DNA of 64,000 nucleotides from Magnolia sinica (GCF_029962835.1 NC_080585.1:57337443-57401442), one strand, 5' to 3'; counted from the stretch's first letter, positions 1 to 12,359 are shown. Translations and numbers: made by a program. The notes: generated from the letters alone by a model not told the origin.

Positions 1-184
1 AAGGCCGATGCAAAATTAACAATACTATAAAATAACATAAAGTTTAATATCCTCCATTGGACAATACCAATAAAAAATTTATGACTTGAAACAAAAACAT
101 ATATGAGTCTCAAAGTTTCCAATTGCAAAAGGCCACCAAGTAATATAATTACATGGAGGTAACATCTCAGTGCATGCAAAAAAA

Positions 185-495
185 AAAGGGACTCGCCTTG
201 GCCATCATCAATGACCACCGTCATGTACATGTATTATCCACGCCCTCCATCCGTTTTTACATATCATTTTAGGACACGATCCAAAATTGAATCATATCCA
301 AAGCTCAAGTGGACCAAACCATAGGAAACAGTGTGCATTTATGTATATGTATGATGTATTATCCATGTCATCATGTATATGTATTATCGACGTAGTCCAT
401 CCATTTTTAAATATCATTTTAGGACATGATCTTAAAATTGAATCATATCCAAAGCTCAAGTGGATCACACCACAGGAAACAGTGTGCATACAATA
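185..495. repeat. Duplicated foldback-repeat arm (GTCCATCC .. ACCACAGGAAACAGTG type)
   Basis: Two diverged copies of a roughly 115-bp segment lie about 148 bp apart, near 225-341 and 371-490. Each has a 'TGTATTATCSACG .. GTCCATCC' part, then 'ATCATTTTAGGACA', then 'CATATCCAAAGCTCAAGTGGA' and 'CAGGAAACAGTGTGCAT'. The same phrases recur as arms of the foldback elements near 57-62 kb, so this is a degraded, internally duplicated arm of that family. The short reading frames across it on both strands look like chance frames. Confidence 0.65.
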
Positions 496-759
496 TACAA
501 GCTAAATCTAGCTGAATCAAACCGAGTTGAATTGAGCCGAGTTTCGAGCCGAGCCTATACTGCCCTTGTTTGAGCTTGGTTTATTTTTTAAATGAGATTG
601 ACTCCGAGGCTTGGTTTGATTTAAACTTCAATTCAAACCAATTCAAGCCAAGCTTTTTCCAATCAATCCCAGCCAAGCTTTCAGGCGGGCTTGGTTTGTG
701 TCCTGCTCAGGTACTTCCCCCGCCAGGGCTTAGCTAGAGACGGATAATCTCTATACCTA
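496..759. other. No gene seen; low-complexity GAGCCGAG / AAGCCAAGC stretch
   Basis: The stretch carries repeated short words such as GAGCCGAG, GCTTGGTTT and AAGCCAAGCTTT, typical of degraded transposon DNA. I see no coding region or RNA gene. Confidence 0.4.
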
Positions 760-1170
760 CCAGGACAGTCCTGTCAAGGGCTTTGCAGGCCGTCATGGTA
801 TATTTATTTTATCCAGGCTATCCATCCATTCTAAAAATTCATTTTAGGGTATGTGCCAAAAAAGTAGGCTCGTGGACAATGACCTCCCCATCGAAATCTT
901 TCTACGGCTCACCGTGATGTTTATTTGCCATCCAACCGGTTCATAAGGTCACATAGATCCGGATGAATGGGAAATATAAATATCAACATGATCCCAAAAC
1001 ATGTGTCTCCAATAGATTTTCAGCGGTAAGCATTTACTCCTCTCACTGTTTCCTGTGATGTGGTTCAATTTTGCTTTGGATATGCTTCGCTTTTGGCTTA
1101 TCACCTACACTGATTTTTCAAAATGGAAGGGCCGGCCACCTAGAGCCCCTGACAGGACCGTCCGTCAGTA
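760..1170. repeat. Foldback (palindromic) element, about 0.4 kb
   Basis: The left end 'GGACAGTCCTGTCA..GGGCTTTGCAGGCC' pairs in inverted orientation with the right end 'GGCCACCTAGAGCCCCTGACAGGACCGTCC'-like sequence near 1133-1168. Inside, the left arm has the 'TATCCATCCATTC' word. The right arm has 'CACTGTTTCCTGTGATGTGG' at about 1046-1065, the inverse of the ACCACAGGAAACAGTG word seen elsewhere. No transposase is encoded, so this is a non-autonomous MITE-like element. The ends are approximate. Confidence 0.6.
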
Positions 1171-1623
1171 GCCAGTTCCCGGTGGGGTAGTACTCAATCC
1201 CCGCCCTTTAAGTGTCAGGCTGGGCCTAGCCTGGTATGCCGAGATCAGGGCCGTTGCTATGCCTAACTGATTGAAACTATTACATGTTCGTCTGTACATT
1301 AGGAAAGCCAAAGGCATGATCTCAGCCACGTACACGTGCAAACCTGTTCTTGGGATCCAAATCCTTTGAACAGTGAGAGACACTGCGAGGGAGCTCCGAT
1401 CCAAAATCAAACTCGTTGGACGATCATAACCTCTAAAAAATGGATATTTTATAGTTCAATTCCGACCGTTGCCTTTTTTAAAAAAAAAAAAAAAAAAAAA
1501 CGTACGTTAGATGTACAGCAATCACACCGTTGGAAACATCCGTTGAATGTGATTTCTAGGTTGTGAACTCATATGATATGTGGCGACGTAGCAAGTTGGG
1601 TCACTAGAACTTTTCGTATATTA
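1171..1623. other. No gene seen; includes poly(A) run
   Basis: There is no recognisable gene. A run of about 21 adenines sits at 1480-1500, preceded by six thymines, perhaps a retroposon tail, though no retroposon body is recognised. Confidence 0.35.
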
Positions 1624-1797
1624 AATATTAAAACAGAAAAGATGCATTCAAGTCAGGATGGCCGAGTGGTCTAAGGCGCCAGACTCAAGTTCTGGTCCTC
1701 GATGAGGGCGTGGGTTCAAATCCCACTTCTGACACAGAAATTAATATTTTAATTTTTCAATTTTCAATATTTTCTCCTATTTTAATATTAAAACAGA
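1624..1797. repeat. 14-bp direct repeats flanking the tRNA-Leu gene
   Basis: The 14-mer AATATTAAAACAGA occurs at 1624-1637 and again at 1784-1797, bracketing the tRNA gene and about 50 bp of T-rich DNA behind it. Its length and position resemble a target-site duplication of LINE-machinery retroposition. The word is AT-rich, so chance or a local duplication is possible. Confidence 0.45.
1652..1734 (+). tRNA. tRNA-Leu (anticodon CAA)
   Basis: The gene folds fully. The acceptor stem is GTCAGGA/TTCTGAC with discriminator A at 1734. The D-arm contains GGCCGAGTGGTCTAAGG, a good A box. The anticodon stem is CCAGA/TCTGG with loop CTCAAGT and anticodon CAA at 1686-1688. A long class II variable arm follows, and the T-arm holds the B box GGGTTCAAATCCC. 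It reads UUG leucine codons in cytosolic translation. No intron is present. CAA immediately precedes the gene (1649-1651), as is common for plant tRNA genes, and T runs downstream can end RNA polymerase III transcription. The sequence looks like a nuclear tRNA, not an organellar one. It abuts the retrotransposon gag remnant and is bracketed by 14-bp direct repeats. Confidence 0.95.
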
Positions 1798-3259
1798 TTG
1801 TTTTGATTTGTCTGCACGAAGAATGAGCATATGATTTTCATTCTTAAGATGCATATTCTCAGTTTTTAAAAGTTCAATCTATTTGTTTAATTTTAATGAC
1901 TTATATTTAAGCAATGATGTTATTTTTTCAAGCTTATCATTTTCCGAATGGTATTGCTAGAGATCATTTATCAATTGGGTATTAATTTCTAGAGTCTTAT
2001 CTAAATCTTTTTGTAGCAATCTTCTCTTGATTTCAATAATACCAAGCTTCTTAAGAATATTAATGCTATGAATGTAAAGTTGATCATAGGCATCATAAAT
2101 GTCATCCTTTTCTTCTTCTTCTTCTTCACCATCTAAGGGGAGTGTCCCTTTGGCTTGAGGTTCATCCATTTCCTCATTATCCTTTGGATTGGGGATGCTA
2201 GTAGAAGTGAAGGCCATAAGTATTTTTAAAGACTTTTGGTCTCCATCACTCTCTGAATTACTGAATTCTGAATTTGATTGTTCAGTGTCATTCCATGTGG
2301 CTGCCATATCTTGTCCCTTAGTCTTCTTAGTGGGACATTCAGTGGACAAGTCTCCCAATTTTCGGTAATTGTAACACTGAGGTTCTTTGGACTTTCTAAA
2401 AGGTTTGCCTATGTGGCGCTTGTTGTCTTATTGTTTGCATTTGTGGTTGTATGGTCTGCCACGATTTTTGTTAAGGAATTTTTTGAACCGTTGAGCTAAG
2501 AGAGCCACTTCATCATCATCATTTTCTCTATCACTTTCCTCCTCCTCAGTCATGGTTATGTGTTTAGCATCTTTAAGGGCATTACTTTTGGATTTTGGAG
2601 ATGGTTTGAAGTGTAGTTCAAATGTTTGTAGGGAACCTACTAGTTCCTCTACTTTCACTTTATCCATGTTTCTACATTCTTCAATGGTTGTAATTTTGGA
2701 GTTGAAACGTTCCGGTAAGGATCTCAGAATTTTCCTACAAATTTTAGGTACCGGAATTTTCTCTCTTAATCCACCCATGGAGTTACAGACGATGTTCAGC
2801 TTTGTGAAAAATTCTATAAAGGTCTCATGTTCCTCCATCCTAATGTGTTCAAATTGCGATGTCAGAAGTTGCAGTTTTGATCTTTTTACTATGTTAGTTC
2901 CTTCATGGGTTGTTTCCAACGAATCCCATATATGCTTCTTTTGATGTACCACACATACTGATCTGATTGAAAACTTCTTCTAATATAGCACAGTAGATAG
3001 CATTCATCGCTTTGGCTTCAAATGTTTTCTTTTCATTATCATAAGTAGTCCACATCTCTTTGGATTTGGGTTTGGTGATAGTTGTACCATTTTCAAGTAC
3101 TACTTGGTCAGTTGGTGGCACATATCCGTTTTCAACTATTTCCCAAACATCATGATCTAGAGATTGCGGAAAATAATGCATTCTAGCTTTTCAATGCGCA
3201 TAATTTAAACCATCAAAGACAGGAGGTCTAGACACCGATGATCCCTCTCCTTTGGCCAT
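1740..3259 (-). pseudogene. Decayed Ty1/copia (SIRE-like) gag
   Basis: Remnant of a capsid-like Gag protein that would package element RNA. Reading from the ATG at 3259, the frame begins MAKGEGSS..RPPVFDG, and an in-frame TGA (3191-3193) replaces the usual Trp of a W-K-A-R-M motif. The UBN2-type gag body follows (motifs QSLDHDVWEIVENG, IWDSLETTHEGT, ILRSLPERF), broken by a frameshift near 2945. Next comes an acidic stretch, a ruined zinc knuckle near 2345-2395 (second Cys now Tyr, His now Asp) and a coiled-coil-like Lys/Leu/Asn-rich region with several stops down to about 1740. No protease, integrase or reverse transcriptase follows in the window. The UBN2 gag style and the LTR behind it suggest the SIRE/Maximus lineage. 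Non-functional. Confidence 0.85.
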
Positions 3260-3309
3260 AATTCCTAACTTTAGTTAAGATCACTCTCTAGGTCGTTAAA
3301 CCCTTAAGT

Positions 3310-3328
3310 GGAACCTGCTTGGATACCA
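3310..3328 (-). promoter_or_regulatory. tRNA-Met-type primer binding site of the SIRE-like element
   Basis: The minus strand reads TGGTATCCAAGCAGGTTCC just inside the LTR. This is close to the usual initiator tRNA-Met primer site TGGTATCAGAGC. Its position between LTR and gag start fixes the element's orientation as minus. Confidence 0.75.
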
Positions 3329-3336
3329 ATTAAAAT

Positions 3337-4573
3337 TGCAGTTTAGACCGCTATAGTAGAAGTATGGAATAGCTCAAAGTATCCTAGAGGGGGGTGAATA
3401 GGACTTTATAAAATTTATGCTAATTTAAAATCCCAATCCCCTAATCTTGAACTAATATGTAATTAATCAAAATGTAGCAATCTTAACTCTACAGGCTTCC
3501 AAGCCAAGTAAAGGATCCAAACAATAGACTACTCAGGTTGAACAAATTAAGCAATTAGTTTATGTAGAATCGTGTAAATGAGTGTGTGGGATGTGATTCC
3601 TATCAGTTCTAACCATTCACATGCATCATTTTAAGCATTCAAGATAAGCATAATCAAATGAGTATGCAAATAGCAATCCCAAACACAATCATATATAATG
3701 GTTCGACTATGTAACTACTCCACTCCCGGCGGACACACTCAACCCTTGAGTATACCAGATTTCACTAGCGGAGGTTTCAAATCAGGTTCACCTCAAACTA
3801 TTACAACCTACACAAGGTTGACACTAGGACCTACACAAGGTTCCTAAGGATGCCTACACAAGGAAAATCGTCTAGCACAAGGACTCAACAGTTTATGTCC
3901 TACACAAGAACAAAGGTCCTATACAAAGCACCTAGGTTTAGGCCACACAGGCCAAGGTTTTACACAAAGAACCTAGGTTTAGGCCATACAAGCAAAGGTC
4001 CTACACAAAGAACCTAAACGTACTCTCCCGTTGGAGGCCTCCACTGAGGACTTGGTAAGTTTAAAATAAACCTACGACCCAATCCTACACAAGGAATGAT
4101 GTACAGGATCCCTGGACTCTAATGACTTACTTGTAAGTAGATGAGCCCCATTCAACACCTGATGAAGACGATCTCCCTTGATGACAGAGATTCTTCAGCT
4201 CCCTTGAACCGCAACACTTGAAGATGCTCCAATAAAAGTAGCTGGGGTTAGGTCAAGGTATATTGTGGAATCTACTCTAATGAATGTTGATCATTTAAGA
4301 GACAGAGAGATTCCAGAGTTTATGCAATCAAGAGATTCCAGCTTAATGATATGCCATTAAGAAGGTAGCTGGAGAATCCTTAAATGGCGAAGTTCATTCT
4401 TCAATCCAAGCTATTGAGTATCAATGATTTAGAGAGGATTGGAGGATGAACTCCTATGAGAAAAAGGTAAAGGATGTCAGATAAGCAACAACTCCCTCAG
4501 GGCTTACTCTTTTTTCTCAATACAGTAACCAGAACCAAGCTCCTCATTATAAAGGCAAAAAGTCCAACGGTAA
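3337..4573 (-). mobile_element. SIRE-like copia 5' LTR, segment 1 (interrupted at 4573)
   Basis: The inner end carries the copia LTR hallmark CCTAGAGGGGGGTGAATAGG (3385-3404), just before the primer site. A region of imperfect repeats built on CCTACACAAGG / AACCTAGGTTTAGGCC lies at 3800-4040. A weak TATA-like CCTTTATAATGAGG sits on the minus strand near 4545-4560. The LTR stops at 4573, where the giant-LTR array inserted, and continues at 20792 and again at 38179 (see those entries). Summed length is about 2.1 kb. Confidence 0.75.
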
Positions 4574-4838
4574 TGTAAGACCCATTTCCTTCGCATGGCC
4601 TGGATTTCGATTGGGTACGCGACTAACCTGAGATCAGGAGTTTACCACATTGAGTCTGACTATCCAAATTTAGGTATGGGACTGGCTTGGATAGAAGTCT
4701 CTTATGGTGGACCCTGTAGCCCGCGATACTACGTACTATTATCTGACTTCACACCCCAACTTTGTCATTTCATTCGCATCGCAGATTGCATTGCATCCTC
4801 AACACATAATATTTGGCTTACTGTCTTCGCATTGCATA

Positions 4839-7800
4839 TGTAAGCCCCGTATCCTAGACCGTACCGTTCCATAGACTTCCGCGGTCTTTCCGGTCGAATT
4901 CCGGCAACCTTCGACCCTTAACCGGTATTTGCGTGCGACCCTGATTCACACGCCGTCAACCCGAGTCGACTCAACCCAAGACTTATACCATAGCGACCGC
5001 GGTGTCGCCGCGGTTTCGATGTCACGACTCGCGCGCCAAGGCGATACCTTAGTTAAGAGATGTGAGCCAGCGTTCGGTGCGAGGAAAACGCCGCGCGTAC
5101 GAATTCTGAGAGAATCTCTACGATTTGTCACATCAATCCATCAATACATCAATCTCAACATGTTAAGTACATGTCAAGTACACATCACCTTTCACCCATT
5201 CCCAAGCAACCACAAAAGTCAAAAAGTTCTTATAAAACCCGTACTTTTCTTACACCATTTGCCACAAAAGTCAAAAAAGTCCCTTACACCCATCACTCAC
5301 CACATCCATCACTCCATCACCCATCACTCTCTCTCTCTCCCTTTACAATTCTCTCTCTCCTTCATTTTTCAATTCACTTTCCCAAGCAAGAGAGCACCAT
5401 ACATATGAGCCTCTCCAAGCTTTCCCAAGCAACAAAGGTGGCCCACTTTCCTACCCCTTCATCTCCCATCTCAACCATCCAAACCTCATCTCCTCCGTTG
5501 GAATCGAAGCTAAGGAGCTAAGGAAGCTAAGGAAGCAAGAAGATCAAGCGATGGGTGCTTTGATAGAGTAGTTTTAATGTTTTTAAGATGGGCCAAGTGA
5601 GGCCAACTGACCAATGGTTTGGATCTCACTTGGGACCCTAAGATGTGGCCGATGGCCCACTTTGATCATCATGACCATTCCATGATGGGGCCATTCTCCA
5701 TGGACCCCATTATGATGTTTATTTTTCTTGTATACCTAGGGTCATCTAGACCGCCTATTTTAGTGGAGAAGGGATCTCCACCGTTGGATTTTGATTTAAT
5801 GGGCCCGTGTGTAATGGGACCCACTTGATGTATGATTGGTTGCAAGGGAGGGCCCATAGTGTCGGGGTCCCTCCATCACGCGTGTCCCACTCTATATCCC
5901 TCTCTCTCCCTCTCTATTTCATTTTCTTTTATGAGATCATGATATGGTTGTGTGGCCCACTTGAATGGACCCCACCATGAGACATGTATTTTATCCAAAC
6001 CATCTACATGTGGGGCCCACTTTGTGTGTGTTGTATCACACCATCCTCCATGAGGTGGACCACCTAAGCAGGGCCCACCTCTAATGTATTTGTTACGTGC
6101 AACGTCCAGACATGGTTTGGAAAACACAAATATCAGCTTGTTTCCAAGCTTATGGGTGGCCCACTCATGTAGGCCCCACCTTGATGCATGTGTTCAATCC
6201 ACGCCATCCATCCTCTTCCTCAGACTATTTTAGGCGTTGAGCTGAAAAATGGGGCCAATCTGACTTTCAGGCGGGCCATAGCATGGCAAACAGCGGGTTT
6301 ACCGTTGAATTATCCCCTGTTGTTTATATACACCGAAATAGGCTCAATATTGGGCTTTTTTTGCTTGTCTTGAGCCATGGAGGGCCATTGGACTGAGTGG
6401 ATTCTCAAGATGTGGACCCCACCTATGAAAAATCACAAGAAATCAAAAATATATATATAAACATCAGCAGCAGCAGGCGCTGCCTACGCACAGGGACGGG
6501 CGGACGGGCAGCAGCCCACGGGCCCAGCTATGGGCCCCACCATGATGTATATCTGTCATCTAACCCGTTCATTGGGTGGGCCACTCCCTGAAGTGGACCC
6601 ACCCCAAAGATCAACCTGATCTAGAGCTCAGATGGCCCGCACCACAGGAAACAGTGGGATTAAACGTCTGCCCTTGGAACCCCTTTTTCTGGGCCACAGA
6701 AGTTTTGGATCCAGCTGAGATTTGTTCTTCCTATTCATTTGGGTCTGTGGGACCTTATCAACGGATTGGATGGTATGTAAACATTATGGTGGGCCCCACA
6801 TGGAACCCATAGTGATTTATGTGTTTTACTCCCACCGTCGAGCCCACTGTGATATATGTGTTCTATCCCGACCGTCCAGGGGACGGTGGGTGTATACGTG
6901 TGCATGTGTGTGTGGGTGTGTGTGTGTATCTATATATATATATAATATTATATTATATATAATATTGTATATACTATATATAAATTATATATTATATTAT
7001 ATATAATATACTGGGTGGTGGGCCTTCATGTGGATGCCCGCCCCCCCCCCATGATGAAAGTGTTACATCTAAAACCGTCCAACCATCTTAGAAGCTCATT
7101 TTATGGCATGAGCTAAGGAATGAGTCAAATCTATAGATCAAGTGGACCCCACCTTGTTATATGTATGGGGCCCATCTTGAGTTAATTGTGGCCACCCATT
7201 GAGACCCCACCTTGATATATGTACGAGGCCCATCTTAGTTTATTTGTGGCCCATTGGATGTGCATGTGGCCTAATTAGTGCAGCCCATTTGATATACATA
7301 AGGCCCATGTGATTAGGCCCATTGTAATGTATTTTAAGGCCCATGGGCTATGGCTCATTGCGATGTACATAAGGCCCGTTGGTGAGGCCCATTAATGCGG
7401 CCCATTTGACCAATGTAAGGCCCAAGTGATACAGCCCATTTGATATATTGAAGGCCCAATGGGATGTACCTAAGGTCTATTGCAATGTGTGATCCCAACA
7501 TGGTTTATGTAATGATGTTTACGACAGGCTATGCCTTGGGAGTAATGGTGGTTTGACGTCCACATTGCAAGTATAGTGTTGGTTAAATGTCCACATTATG
7601 ACTCTCCCTAGGGCCCAATGATAGGCCCGTACATATAATGTGTAGGCCATCTAGGCCCATCTTCGTTGCAAACAAAATCCATTACCATATAGCATGCATA
7701 GTATAGTTCCATGATTCACGATCATACGCATCATATGTATGCTTGATATGAGAAGTGACTGATCATAGCATATGCCTTGGGGCAGATTGTTTATGGGCTC

Positions 7801-8921
7801 CCAGATAGGCGGTGCTACCCTACATGAGCGCATGATACGCGCAGGACTGCTGCATGACTAGATAGTGTGATTCATGCATTCGCATTGTGTGATATGGTAC
7901 TGTACGCTCTAGCGACATCAGGGCCGTAGCCTCCACAGGCATATCGTGGTTGGCAGGATTAGATACTGGAAATCTTGTTCTACATGGGGTGCTATAGATA
8001 TCCTTGGGTGAAAGTCCCTAAACCCTTATGGTACCAGGAGGTTGCTCCAACGTCTAGACCGAGTGGGTGCATAAGCGCCGAGTGTCGATTACCAGATGAT
8101 TGCACTTTCCACTGTGTCATGGTCGGTTGGAAGGGGGTGCGGCCTTACCCGCCAAAGAGGAGGGGGCAAAGCTAGGCTGAGTCTGACCAGCTCGACGAAT
8201 GGGTCCGCTATCGACGAGCCAAGCCCGATATTGGCAGGCGGATAGTGAGGACTTTTTCACTCACCTTATTGCGCGCGATGGGGCGACAATCTGGCTTGGA
8301 GTGTACTAGACCCCGGTGATATTCCAGAGTTGAGCTGTATTGATATGTGGACTTAGATGAGGATTCGTATGCTTAAGTTGTATTTCGCATCGCATGGCCT
8401 TGGTATGGCCGACATCATTCATGCCTCGCATCGCATAGCCTTGGCACAACTAGTAGCATTCATGGATTCATCAGCATATTCTGCATTACTCTGATACTGC
8501 ATAACTACTACCTTGTGCACACACTTTCACTGCCCTCTAAGCTTTCCATAAGCTTATGTACGACCGTTGTGTGCAGGTGACGTTAGAGCGCAGCAGCGCT
8601 GAGGGAGGAGCGCTTTGCAGATCATCTTGGAACTTTTTGTTTATTATCATTGTATTTTCCCTTTTATGCTCATTGTACTTTTAAAGTTTTTTATCATAGT
8701 GGAAATGTGATGGAGTTTTTGGTTGTTGTTTGTAGGTTATACCTTTGGTTATGCTTATTACGAATCAAACTGGTGTAAGAAAATCCTCCTCGTAGCATCC
8801 CAGGATCGGAACCTAGCGAATGGGCGCTGGGAGCCGAGAATGGGGTTCTACCGAGGCTGTCGGTGCCAGATTCAGCGATCGGAAATTTTGTGAGCCCGAT
8901 TTCCGAGTTTAGGGCGTGACA
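4839..8921 (+). mobile_element. Nested solo LTR of the giant family, duplication GCATA
   Basis: Begins TGTAAGCCCC and ends GGCGTGACA. GCATA flanks it at 4834-4838 and 8922-8926, and removing it restores the LTR sequence of its host. Length is 4083 bp. Contents in order: pyrimidine-rich CATCAC/CTCTCT leader (5290-5500), watermark repeats (about 5590-6870), an AT microsatellite (6926-7010), GGCCCAT tandem words (7145-7480), then the conserved 3' part with TGGTACCAGGAGGTTGCTCC and the terminal GAGCCCGATTTCCGAG motif. It lacks the GATT/GTCGA array found in the other copies. No internal region or second LTR is attached, so it is a solo LTR left by LTR-LTR recombination. Confidence 0.88.
6926..7010. 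repeat. AT-rich microsatellite
   Basis: An irregular TATATA/TAATATTATA tract sits in the solo LTR, just after a GTGTGTG run at about 6899-6927. Confidence 0.8.
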
Positions 8922-9505
8922 GCATAGCTGATCTACATTGCTTCCTCAGTATATGATATTGGTTATTATATTTTTGCATCACATAGCCTGGATAAGGCTG
9001 ATGGTATTAATGGGCCTATCAGCATATTTTCGTATTATTCTGATATTGTATGATTATGAGATTATCAGTATTTCTACTTACTCTGATATTGCTTACTTGA
9101 TACTTAACTTATGCACACACTTTCACCACCCACTAAGCTATCTATAAACTTATGCACGATAGATGCTTGTAGGTGGCATTATGTTGCAGTAGCGTTGAGC
9201 TTGGAGCATGTAGCAGACCTTTGGAGTTTGATTTTTGAAATATGTATTTCCCCTTTAGCATTGTATTCATATGATTATATTAATGGATATGTGATGATGA
9301 TGTTGCCTTTGTGATTTGGGTAAACTCGTGGTTATGTTTCTTACGAGATAAATGTACGTTAGAAAATCCTCCTTGTAGGATCTCAGGATCGGAATCTAGC
9401 GTATAGGCACTGAGAGCCGAGAATGGGGTATTACGGAGGCTGTCGGCACCGGATTTCAGCGATCGTGATTCCTATGAGTCCGATCTCCGAGTTTGAGGCT
9501 TGACA

Positions 9506-9930
9506 GAATTTGGTATCAGAGTAAAACTTGAGAATACCTGAAGATAACATCACATATCTGTTGATAGCTACCCTTCACTATATAATTGTTGAGAACTTAG
9601 AATGATTAGATCCCCGAGTTCGAATAACTTAGAAATTTTCTGATATAGCTCTCTACCGTTGACATTGTGAGGTTGCATAATATTCCAGTTTCGATCGTTT
9701 CTGATCCAAGATCCGAGGTTCAGTAGAGTCATCGTAGTACTGATGAGGCATTTTGGGAGTGCGAGGCTGAGGTTTGTGGGCATTATCCCCATCTCTTGGG
9801 TGTTTGATGATGTCAATATGTTGTGTTCTGATTATAACTCGAGTGATAGGATTTCCCACCCTTGTGAACTCTGTATTAGTTATGTCATGTTTAAATTTCG
9901 AAGACGAAATTTTTATTATGAGAGGAGAGC
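9506..9930 (+). mobile_element. Internal region 1 of the giant-LTR element (425 bp)
   Basis: TGGTATCAGAG at 9511-9521 is the tRNA-Met primer site. Near 9727-9810 a short frame reads SHRSTDEAFWE..GHYPHLLGV followed by stop. This resembles the extreme C-terminal tail of chromovirus Pol (typical pattern W..H..EEATWE .. YPHLF); the leading Trp codon here is TAG. The motif TTTCGAAGACGAAATTTTTA lies at 9896-9915 and the polypurine tract GAGAGGAGAGC at 9920-9930, directly before the next LTR. The 'TTTCGAGGACGAAAT' box before the polypurine tract is typical of Tekay/Del elements. All the rest of gag-pol is deleted. Confidence 0.85.
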
Positions 9931-10639
9931 TGTAAGACCCGTGTCCTAGCCTTTCCTATTCCGTAGGCTTCCTCGGCCCTTCCGGTCAAATTCCGGCAAC
10001 ACTCGACCTGTATCCAACATTTGCGCGCGATCCCAAGCCGAGTCACACATATCAGAGTCGACTTGACTCGAAACTTATACCCCTGCGACCGCGCCGTCAC
10101 CACGGTTCCGACGCCGTGTCTCGTACGCCGATGTGATACCCGGGCAGGAGATGTGAGCCCTCATTTAGTTTGAGGAAAACACTGTGCGTTGCAATTCCTA
10201 AAAAATCTCTACGGCACGTCACATCAATCAATCAAAGTACAACCCATCACTCCATCCCATCCCAAGTACAATCACCCTCCCCAAAAGTCAACACTCTCTC
10301 TTACACAAGTACACATCCATCACCCATCACACCCCATCACTCACCCATCACACCCCATCACTCACCCATCCCTCTCTCTCTTACACCTCTCTCTCTCATC
10401 TCTCTTATCTCTCTCAAGTGGGCCGCATCAAGCTCCAACGTATGAGCTTCCAACCTCCAAGAGAGAAGCTTGGTGTGGCCCACCTTCCTACCTCCCATCC
10501 CCACCATCTAAAGTCCATCTTCACCATTGAATCGCACCCCTTGGAGCTCTAGATCGTGTTGGCGAAAGAAGGAAGAGGAGATCAAAGGTGGGTGATCTTG
10601 GATCTACATCTTTGCCATTTTATTATATTTTAGTTTTGT

Positions 10640-11113
10640 GATTTAAGGGCCCACATGTAGTGGGACCCACCTTGATGTATGCTTTGTATGAAGGAGGGGC
10701 CCATAGTGGCGGGGTCCCTCCGTCATCACGATCTCTCTAATTCTCTCTTTCCTTCTCCCTCTCTTTCCCTATGAATAATGGCCCACCTCGATGGGTGTAT
10801 CATCCATCACCATCCGTTCATTGGACAGGACCCACCGGATGTGTGGATGGGTAAAACACAAACATTAGCTTCCTCCAAAGCTTGTGGATCCACATGAGTA
10901 GACCCACCTCAAATGTATGTATTCCATACGCGTGGGGTCCACCTTATCCCCTACCGTCCAACTGTTTGAAAATAGTGCACCTCACCATGATGTATGTGTG
11001 CATACAGCGTCCAGACCTAGAAGGACGCTGGATGTTGTTTTTGCAAAGAAAAGAAAGATAATAAAATAAAATATAAATATATATTATAATATATATATAT
11101 ATGTATAAATATA

Positions 11114-11188
<75 letters not shown>

Positions 11189-12340
11189 ATATATGTATAT
11201 CAGGTGTGGCCACGTGTGTGGAGCCTCACTATGATATATGTGTTTAGCCAATGTCGTCCTGTCCACGTGTGTGGACCCCACCATGATGCATATGTTATAT
11301 CTATACCATCCATCCACACGTGTTGCACGTGTGGAGGTGGGGCCCACATCGATGTATGCATTCTGTATCCACGTTATCCGTTGGAGGGACGGTGGATCCC
11401 AGCAGCAAAGATGTTGTACTACGATAGCAAGTTCTATAGACGTGGTCCACATGATGTTTGTATTTCATCCACGCCCTCCATTTACAAGGCCCACCATCAT
11501 GCACGTATGCAGAATCCACGCCATCCATATGTGAGGGGCACATAGTGATGTAGGTGTTTTATCACCATGGTGTAGGCCACACATGTGTGGGACCTATATG
11601 ACGTATATGTCACATCCCGTCCATCCACTTGGCTGTGTGCCAGCAGCTGCAGCTGCTGCTTTGACACAGCAAGCTTCGTGGGTCCCACCAGCAATTGATG
11701 TCACCAAGTTCTGTGGTCCCCATGAGGTATGTATTATACCACACAGTCTAACCATTTGCCTTGAATGTGAGACCCACCCACATGTGTCACACGTGTGGGG
11801 TGGGAACCCACCTTGATGTATGTATTCTTCCATCCAGACCATTCACCCGTTTTGGGACGGTGGACCCCACTTTGGTGTATCTGTTTATATACACACCTTC
11901 CATTTATCTTGGACGTGGGCCCACCCCACACGTATGGCATGTGTCGGGTGGGAATCCACCTTGCTGTATGTATTTTGTCCCCACACCATCCATGCATGTG
12001 GGAGCCAGCTATGAGGTATGTGTCTTATACACGCCATCCACTTGCCAGTTGAGTGGGATGCACCATGATGTATGTGCACTATCTGTACCGTCCATAGGCT
12101 GGATGGGTGGGGCCCGCCTTGTGGTGTATTGTATATTCACATCATCCTTCCTCATGGCCCTCGCATGATGTGTGAGTTTCATCCACACCATCCAATCCGC
12201 GAACCCCACATGGTGATGAGGCCTTTGTGTGAGGCCAGCCCATGATGTATGTTTTAGCCACGACGCCCAATTCATTGGACATATGGCCCACTTGATGTAT
12301 GTGTTGAACATCCATGTTGTTCAGATGGTGGACCCATTTG
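10640..12340. repeat. Watermark repeats (GGGCCCACC-TTGATGTATGTG-ATCC-CCGTCCA) in middle LTR
   Basis: A degenerate phrase of roughly 60-90 bp, 'TGGGCCCACCTTGATGTATG' then 'TATTxxATCCACACCGTCCA', repeats about twenty times with drifting spacing. A few copies are inverted. The same array recurs at 16570-18240 in the next LTR and inverted in the minus-strand LTRs. Confidence 0.75.
11079..11190. repeat. (AT)n microsatellite in middle LTR
   Basis: Nearly pure TATATA with TTTATATTTATA interruptions, followed by ACACATACATATATG. The next LTR has (TA)n then (CA)n at the same site. Confidence 0.9.
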
Positions 12341-12359
12341 GAAGGTGCGAGTTCACCTG

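Larger units (their letters stand above)
4574..9505 (+). mobile_element. 5' LTR of the array, internally deleted and split by a nested solo LTR
   Basis: Starts TGTAAGACCC (4574) and jumps at once to the LTR's 3' third (ATTTCCTTCGCATGGCCTGG..), so several kilobases of LTR body are missing. It runs to 4838, resumes at 8927 (GCTGATCTACATTGCTTCC) and ends TTGACA at 9505, directly before the primer site. The equivalent uninterrupted sequence is seen in the next LTR around 14590-15418, which proves the nesting. Confidence 0.8.

Noticed and set aside
1652-1734. Plastid or mitochondrial origin of the tRNA-Leu
   Set aside because: The sequence and long variable arm fit the nuclear tRNA-Leu(CAA) type, and the flanks are nuclear repeats rather than organellar DNA.
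4929-5521. Ser/His/Pro-rich frames of 116-159 codons
   Set aside because: They lie in the pyrimidine-rich leader of the LTR (CATCACTC, CTCTCTC) and are low-complexity artefacts repeated in other LTR copies.
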